DNA of 64,000 bases from Tengunoibacter tsumagoiensis. GTDB taxonomy: Bacteria > Chloroflexota > Ktedonobacteria > Ktedonobacterales > Ktedonobacteraceae. This document shows positions 59,511 to 64,000 of the stretch, piece by piece (the stretch's first letter is position 1; each line of letters opens with the position of its first letter). The notes below the pieces were generated by a model. The model did not search any database. It was not told the DNA's origin and saw only the letters and a program-made list of their open reading frames with translations. The translations under genes were made by a program, and so were the position numbers. The DNA is taken from positions 3,781,001-3,845,000 of the forward strand of contig NZ_BIFR01000001.1 in NCBI RefSeq assembly GCF_003967535.1, written 5' to 3'.

Positions 59511-59807
59511 TTAATCTCCCTGTACTGTTCTTGTGGCTAGCTTTTTGTTTAGCCCTACCAGACACTCAAGCCTCAATAGTCCGGTAAGGCCGGTAAGGAG
59601 GAGGCTAATAAGGACCACAAGGCATACAAGAATAAGGAGGGATACTAGCACAAATAAAAAAACCGACGTCCAGACGCCGGTGTGAATCAACATGCTAGCG
59701 CTTGCAGCGGAGCACATGGCCATAGCACAAGCGGTGAAGGGCATACGTCCAGACGGACTCTGACAACACGATGCTGTCGTTGAAGCCGTCGAAAACGTTG
59801 TATACAT
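59511..59807 (-). CDS. Branched-chain amino acid leader peptide (ilvL-like)
   Basis: A 98-codon open frame, with GGAG before the ATG at 59807, precedes the ilvB attenuator. Codons 49-78 encode a run in which 21 of 30 residues are Leu (13), Val (6) or Ile (2): VFLFVLVSLLILVC and LVVLISLLLTGLTGLL. Few other features are seen, and no family is recognised. Position, composition and the terminator that follows fit a ribosome-stalling leader peptide of an ilv operon. The promoter at 59827-59855 would start transcription just before it. It is longer than the classic 32-residue leaders. A short hydrophobic membrane protein is the alternative. Confidence 0.7.
   Translation of the reverse strand: MYTTFSTASTTASCCQSPSGRMPFTACAMAMCSAASASMLIHTGVWTSVFLFVLVSLLILVCLVVLISLLLTGLTGLLRLECLVGLNKKLATRTVQGD
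59656..59681 (-). terminator. Terminator-like hairpin inside the ilv leader ORF
   Basis: On the minus strand ACCGGCGT/ACGTCGGT (8 bp, one G-U) with a CTGG loop is followed by T7, right before the Leu/Val/Ile run. It may be a first attenuator; a near-direct repeat CGTCTGGACGT occurs about 70 bp upstream and could pair with it. Confidence 0.6.
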
Positions 59808-60237
59808 GCCTTCACTCCATTTCAAAATTCTACCAGGTGCGACTCACTGAAACAATAAGAGATTGAGGTACAGTGGATAAAGAGGCTACAACGGCACCCT
59901 TGCCGGAGCACTTCTCTATTACACAATTTTTCTTTGTTGGTTTCGAGGATACACTACCCGCTAGAGATTTGTCAACCCCAGAAAAAGATCTTTTTGAGAG
60001 ATTGGAGGAAACACACATAAGCACCTGTGGTGCCATGGATAGATATCACATAACGCTTGCACAAACGCTTCTGATGCAAGCCTTTACAGGAGGCGAACGC
60101 GGGTATTCAAATAGTGATACTTCCAAATAGGAATAGTACACGGTTTTCATCTAAAATGCAAGCACTTAGATGAGTAATCATGATAGTACATGCGAATTCT
60201 TAAAGAGGCGAAAACCAGGCAGCATAGCAGAGATCTT
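59808..60237. other. Region between the ilv leader and thpR
   Basis: About 430 bp. The ilv promoter is at 59827-59855. A 7-bp CATCTAA/TTAGATG hairpin (60148-60172) may end thpR. Short open frames on both strands (for example 59873-60130) have no recognisable content and I do not call them. Confidence 0.5.
59827..59855 (-). promoter_or_regulatory. Promoter of the ilv leader and operon
   Basis: On the minus strand TTGTTT (59855-59850), 17-bp spacer, TAGAAT (59832-59827). A start about 7 bp on lies just in front of the leader's ribosome-binding site. Confidence 0.6.
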
Positions 60238-60816
60238 TTATCTCTGGAAAGGACAGCTCTTGAGCAGGGTATAGATGGGGCCTTGAGGCCGAAGCTCACT
60301 CTTTACAACGTGGAGTGCATGGATAGGATAGCTCTGTGAACTTATAAGGCCTGTCTGAGGGCCCTGAAGAAGTTCCTGAAGTCGTTGGAGCTCTGAGGGA
60401 GGTAAGGGCGCTTTAAGACGGGCCAGCGTTAAATGTGGTGAGAATGGTCTGGTATCGAGAGCAAAGCCACACTTCTCAAGCTCCTGATTGAGTGCCTGGT
60501 GGAGACGGTGCAGGTTTCGTGAAGGTTCTTCGATACCCATCCAGAGCACGCGAGGCTGATGAGAAGCCCCAAAACTGCTCAGACGCGAAAGTCGATAGGA
60601 GAACGCGGTACTCTGCTGAGCAACCTGCTCACTGATCTGGATTGCATGAGCAACCTGCTCATCGTCTAACTCACCCAGGAAAGCCAGGGTCAGATGGATT
60701 GTCGCAGGATCTACCCAGCGAATAGCAGGAAAACTTCGCGCTACCTGACGGATTACCTCCGTCAGGTAGCGCTGAACCTCTTTATTCATCTCGAGGGCGA
60801 TAAAGGTGCGAGTCAT
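60238..60816 (-). CDS. thpR: RNA 2',3'-cyclic phosphodiesterase (2H family)
   Basis: A 192-aa 2H phosphoesterase of the ThpR/LigT type. The two catalytic motifs are HLTLAF (in TIHLTLAFLGEL) and HLTLAR (in PFSPHLTLARLK). These enzymes open 2',3'-cyclic phosphates in RNA; the in vivo role is unclear. Its ATG overlaps the ftsH stop (ATGA), so the two are cotranscribed and probably coupled. Confidence 0.9.
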   Translation of the reverse strand: MTRTFIALEMNKEVQRYLTEVIRQVARSFPAIRWVDPATIHLTLAFLGELDDEQVAHAIQISEQVAQQSTAFSYRLSRLSSFGASHQPRVLWMGIEEPSRNLHRLHQALNQELEKCGFALDTRPFSPHLTLARLKAPLPPSELQRLQELLQGPQTGLISSQSYPIHALHVVKSELRPQGPIYTLLKSCPFQR

Positions 60817-62651
60817 GCTGCAAAAAGCATCTGATCTAACTCTGAACCATCGATAGTCTCAACCTTAATCAAGTGTTCAGAGATCATAATCAACTTCTCT
60901 TCTCGCTCTCGTAGGATACGCAGGGCAGTAGCATAGGCCTCATCGATTAAGAACGAGACCTCTTTATCGATCTTTGCAGCCATCTCAGCCCCAATCAGCA
61001 TATTGCCTTCTGCATCAGCTTTAAAAGCCACATTCCCAAGAGAGGACATACCAAATTCGCAGACCATACGGCGGGCAATATTGGTTACATACTCAATGTC
61101 CTGGCTGGCACCAGTAGTGATATCGCCAAAGATAATCTCTTCAGCGGCACGCCCACCCATTGCGCCTGCCAACTTGGCCAGCAGTTCTGAGCGGCGCATC
61201 AGATACCGATCCTCAGACGGAGATTGGACGGTGATCCCTAGTGCCATGCCACGAGCAATCGCCGACACCTTCTGTACTGGATCGGCTCCAGGCATCGAGC
61301 GCATCACAATAGCGTGACCCACTTCATGATACGCGATAATTGCTTTTTCTGCCTCGGTGATCAAACGGCTCTTTCGCTCAGGGCCTGCCATAACGCGCAA
61401 GATGGCCTCATCAAGATCCAACTTATTAATCGTTTGTCGATCATTACGAGCTGCCAGCAAAGCAGCCTCGTTCAATAAGTTTGCCAGATCAGCACCCGAG
61501 AAGCCAGCGGTCTGACGAGCCAGATCCAATAAAGTTACTTCAGGGGCAAGCGGCTTATCCTTCGCATGGACCTCCAGTATTTCGTGACGACCACGAATAT
61601 CTGGCTTGTCTAACATGACGCGACGATCAAAACGTCCTGGGCGCAGCAGTGCCTGATCCAGCACATCGGGACGATTTGTCGCAGCAATAACAACAACATT
61701 TGTCTGCTTATCAAAACCATCCATCTCGACCAATAACTGATTGAGGGTCTGCTCACGCTCATCGTTGCCGCTGGCTCCAGAGGAGCTACGCTGGCGACCA
61801 ACTGCATCAATCTCGTCGATAAAAATGATGCAAGGGGCATGTTCTTTTGCCTCTTTAAAGAGGTCGCGCACCCGCGCTGCACCAACACCAACAAACATCT
61901 CAACAAATTCTGAACCACTGACACTATAAAACGATACACCCGCTTCGCCAGCAACTGCGCGGGAAATCAACGTTTTACCTGTACCAGGAGCACCAACCAG
62001 CAGAACGCCTTTAGGAGTACGAGCGCCCATCGCAGTAAAGCGCTGGGGATATTTGAGAAACTCGACAATCTCTTGCAGCTCAATCTTAGCCTCATCAACA
62101 CCAGCTACATCTTTAAAGAGAACCGATGGACGAGATTCATTAAAACGGCGAGCTCTGGAACGGGCAAAAGGCATCGCCTGACCGCCCATTGAACTACGGC
62201 GAATAAAAGCAAATGCCACACCAGCAATCAGGAGCACAATCACCAGATCGATCACGCCCTGTGTCCATTGTCCCTGTTGCCCATTGTCGATAGTAACAGT
62301 TGTTCCATCGCGGCGGAAGATATCGGTGACGGACTGGCCGTCCTCCTTCATCGCATGGAATCGCATTCCAGACCGGTTCGTTGCAGTAACCTCATTGCCA
62401 TTCAACGTGACCGATTTCAATTGATGCTGGTCAGCCATATTCAGTACATCACTGATTGGTCGCTCCTGTACCGCAGCAGTGGAGCCGAACGAAATATTTG
62501 CAAACCGTAAACCAGCAATCACGAGCAGCAGAATCCCAAGCAAGACGAGCGAGGCCGGGAGGCCATAACGCCTAAATGCGTTCCGTCTTCTTGTTATCTT
62601 GGGAGTTGAGCTTTTTGTGTTTTCGCGCTTATCTTTTGGAGGTATCTGCAT
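60813..62651 (-). CDS. ftsH: ATP-dependent zinc metalloprotease FtsH
   Basis: Membrane-anchored AAA+ protease for quality control of membrane and regulatory proteins. The 612-aa protein has two membrane segments (about 31-50 and 133-151) around an extracytoplasmic domain, Walker A GAPGTGKT (220-227), Walker B IIFIDEID, the second region of homology [17 protein letters not shown] and the zinc motif HEVGH (442-446). It lies upstream of thpR in a two-gene operon. The divergent partner is the formate dehydrogenase. Confidence 0.96.
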   Translation of the reverse strand: MQIPPKDKRENTKSSTPKITRRRNAFRRYGLPASLVLLGILLLVIAGLRFANISFGSTAAVQERPISDVLNMADQHQLKSVTLNGNEVTATNRSGMRFHAMKEDGQSVTDIFRRDGTTVTIDNGQQGQWTQGVIDLVIVLLIAGVAFAFIRRSSMGGQAMPFARSRARRFNESRPSVLFKDVAGVDEAKIELQEIVEFLKYPQRFTAMGARTPKGVLLVGAPGTGKTLISRAVAGEAGVSFYSVSGSEFVEMFVGVGAARVRDLFKEAKEHAPCIIFIDEIDAVGRQRSSSGASGNDEREQTLNQLLVEMDGFDKQTNVVVIAATNRPDVLDQALLRPGRFDRRVMLDKPDIRGRHEILEVHAKDKPLAPEVTLLDLARQTAGFSGADLANLLNEAALLAARNDRQTINKLDLDEAILRVMAGPERKSRLITEAEKAIIAYHEVGHAIVMRSMPGADPVQKVSAIARGMALGITVQSPSEDRYLMRRSELLAKLAGAMGGRAAEEIIFGDITTGASQDIEYVTNIARRMVCEFGMSSLGNVAFKADAEGNMLIGAEMAAKIDKEVSFLIDEAYATALRILREREEKLIMISEHLIKVETIDGSELDQMLFAA

Positions 62652-63093
62652 GCGCTACCGAAGGTCCCTTCTATGCTTTTCTACAATGGAAATAAACGAT
62701 CAACCATAGTTCAAATAGTATCGTGCTATATTTCCTTTTGTCAGCGTGTTACTTGTGCGTAGTATAGCTCATAAGAATTTGTTTAGCAAGATTAGGAGAA
62801 GCTTAGAAAGCTTAGAATACTGAGAAAGCTAGTACTATTGTATCATTGGTCGCACGACTTTTTGCTGAGTTTTCTTCTTCTTCACCGTATAAAAAGTTAC
62901 ACAACTTGAGAACGAATCAACGATCCCAAAGCGTATTGATGAGATAGAAGAAGATGGTATCTATTTTTATGATACAATACGTTTTTAGTGACTGAGTACA
63001 TACGTATCTCCTGAGATAGTACCAATGTCATGCCGCTCCAGCCCGTTACTTGTCTTCTCGCACATTAATGACCTCTGAAGAAGGGTACATACT
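62652..63093. promoter_or_regulatory. Divergent control region ftsH / fdh
   Basis: About 440 bp without a gene. ATTGTATCAT (62837-62846) and ATGATACAAT (62969-62978) form a perfect 10-bp inverted repeat 122 bp apart; each reads ATGATACAAT toward its own gene, so TACAAT could be the -10 of each divergent promoter. Clear -35 elements are not seen. Confidence 0.4.
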
Positions 63094-64000
63094 ATGACAG
63101 AACAGTACAAAGCGCCACAAGTCATCCAGAACGTTTTTCAACAATTGCTTCAGGTTGGTTCGCGTAAACAACCCTTCAGCAAAGAGAGCACTGAAAAAGT
63201 AGCTCGCATTCGCGACGCAAAAATCGTAAAAAGCGTCTGTCCCTACTGTGCCGTTGGCTGTGGGCTCAATGTCTATGTGAAAGACGGGCGCGTTATTGAT
63301 ATTGAAGGGAATCCGGATAGCCCCATTAATCAGGGTACGCTCTGCCCCAAGGGCTCAGCTACATTCCAATACACGATCAATCCCAGTCGACTTACTCATG
63401 TGCTCTATCGAGCGCCTTATAGTGATCATTGGGAGACCCGCTCACTCGACTGGGCAATGGAACAGATTGCGCACCGTGTTAAACAGACGCGCGAGGAAAC
63501 CTTTGTCGAACGGCTGGAGGATGGTCAGGAAGTGAATCATACGCTCGGAATGGCTTCGCTCGGCGGTGCAACGCTGGATGTTGAGGAGAATTACCTCATT
63601 AAGAAGCTATTAGGAGGCGGCCTGGGGATAGTCTCAATTGAGAACCAGGCCCGGATATGACACAGCTCGACAGTGCCCGGTCTGGGTACAACAATTGGAC
63701 GTGGCGGGGCAACATCCTTTCCACGCGATCTTCTCAATAGCGATTGCATCTGGATCATGGGAAGCAATATGGCTGAAGCCCACCCTGTTGCCTTTGCCAA
63801 TGTGGTAAAAGCCAAAGAGCGCGGCGCGCAAGTTATTCACATCGATCCACATTTTTCTCGCACCTCGGCGCTCGCTAATCTTTACTTAGCGACACGAGCA
63901 GGCTCTGATATTGTGTTTTTAGGGGCCATCATTCGCTATCTACTGGAGAATCAGGCCTATTTCCTTGAGTATGTCCAACACTATACAAATGCTGCAATGC
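63094..64000 (+). CDS. Selenocysteine-containing formate dehydrogenase alpha subunit (partial)
   Basis: Molybdenum/tungsten bis-MGD formate dehydrogenase; 302 codons are in the window. A 4Fe-4S site is formed by Cys49, 52, 56 and 84 (SVCPYCAVGCG ... TLCPKG). At codon 189 the frame has TGA (63658-63660) in the context ENQARI-stop-HSSTV, aligned with the selenocysteine of E. coli FdnG (NQARVUHGPTV); the frame continues with GLGTTIGRGG and MGSNMAEAHPVAFANV, as in FdnG. A SECIS hairpin follows the TGA. I therefore call one gene read through as selenocysteine. Cys positions match FdnG but no twin-arginine signal is present, so it is probably cytoplasmic. The 3' end is outside the window. Confidence 0.93.
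63658..63689 (+). promoter_or_regulatory. Selenocysteine TGA codon and bacterial SECIS element
   Basis: TGA at 63658-63660 is followed by a hairpin with arms GTGCCC (63673-63678) and GGGTAC (63684-63689), one G-U pair, and apical loop GGTCT (63679-63683). The loop and the 18-nt distance from TGA to GGTCT agree with the E. coli fdhF element as I recall it, the SelB binding site. Confidence 0.85.

Noticed and set aside
59873-60130. 85-codon plus-strand open frame beginning GTG with GAGG upstream
   Set aside because: It runs across the ilv promoter on the opposite strand, has no recognisable domain, and its content is not protein-like; the Shine-Dalgarno match alone is weak support.
63658-63660. 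Treating the TGA as a real stop or a frameshift error in the formate dehydrogenase
   Set aside because: The same frame continues with conserved sequence on both sides and a SECIS hairpin follows at the right distance.
1-64000. tRNA, rRNA, tmRNA, RNase P RNA or CRISPR array
   Set aside because: Scanning both strands for T-loop/acceptor patterns, known RNA core motifs and regularly spaced repeats gave no credible hit. The tandem repeats present have no spacers.

Overview
The window looks like a chromosomal segment of a Chloroflexota bacterium, most likely class Ktedonobacteria. This is an inference from gene content: MurT-GatD for a monoderm-type amidated peptidoglycan, a short-HTH/TPR regulator, several small C-terminal zinc-ribbon proteins, a DUF6788 protein, a bacterial XPB helicase, a roughly balanced base composition and many GTG/TTG starts. 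No rRNA, tRNA, CRISPR array, prophage or intact insertion sequence was found. It is mostly a core-genome region with a few accessory patches.

Layout. 1-94: first codons of an isocitrate/isopropylmalate-type dehydrogenase (minus). 210-6273: topA divergent from a murT-gatD-(ClpX-type zinc finger) operon. 6378-8474: an Rpn-like nuclease and an ADP-ribosylglycohydrolase. 9003-13153: a compact tsaE-tsaB-rimI-tsaD-ROK kinase operon for t6A tRNA modification. 13370-19442: a GNAT-like protein, two CoxG/SRPBCC proteins, an unknown protein and a GAF/PAS histidine kinase. 19760-24621: ASKHA-like protein, YihY transporter-like protein, J-domain protein, zinc-ribbon protein and XRE-TPR regulator. 25148-30878: type II topoisomerase B and A subunits and a ThiO-like oxidase. 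30896-37895: DinB, glpX, CNB protein, hpf, DUF6788, nrdR, zinc-ribbon protein and YraN. 38152-41239: yebC-ruvC-ruvA and thiL. 41517-49617: ABM-like protein, REC-GGDEF protein, hydrolase-XPB pair, an IS200/IS605-like relic, Trx-like protein and manA. 49715-59807: minus-strand amino acid block (thrB-thrC-GT39; ilvB-ilvN-ilvC-leuA with a leader peptide and attenuator). 60238-62651: ftsH-thpR. 63094-end: a selenocysteine formate dehydrogenase, cut by the window edge.

Most notable signals. (1) The formate dehydrogenase gene has an in-frame TGA at 63658 followed by a bacterial SECIS hairpin. (2) The ilv-leu operon is preceded by a leader ORF with a dense Leu/Val/Ile run and an intrinsic terminator just before ilvB, which reads as ribosome-mediated attenuation; a second terminator-like hairpin lies inside the leader ORF. 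(3) Several IS200/IS605-like palindromic relics are present, one with two hairpins whose stems differ but whose loop is the same. (4) Families with lost catalytic residues occur: an alpha/beta hydrolase with Gly at the nucleophile position and a thioredoxin-like protein without CxxC. (5) LeuA lacks the C-terminal leucine-sensing domain. (6) Promoters of the form TTGnnn, 17 bp, TATGCT recur; one is overlaid by a perfect 19-bp palindrome.
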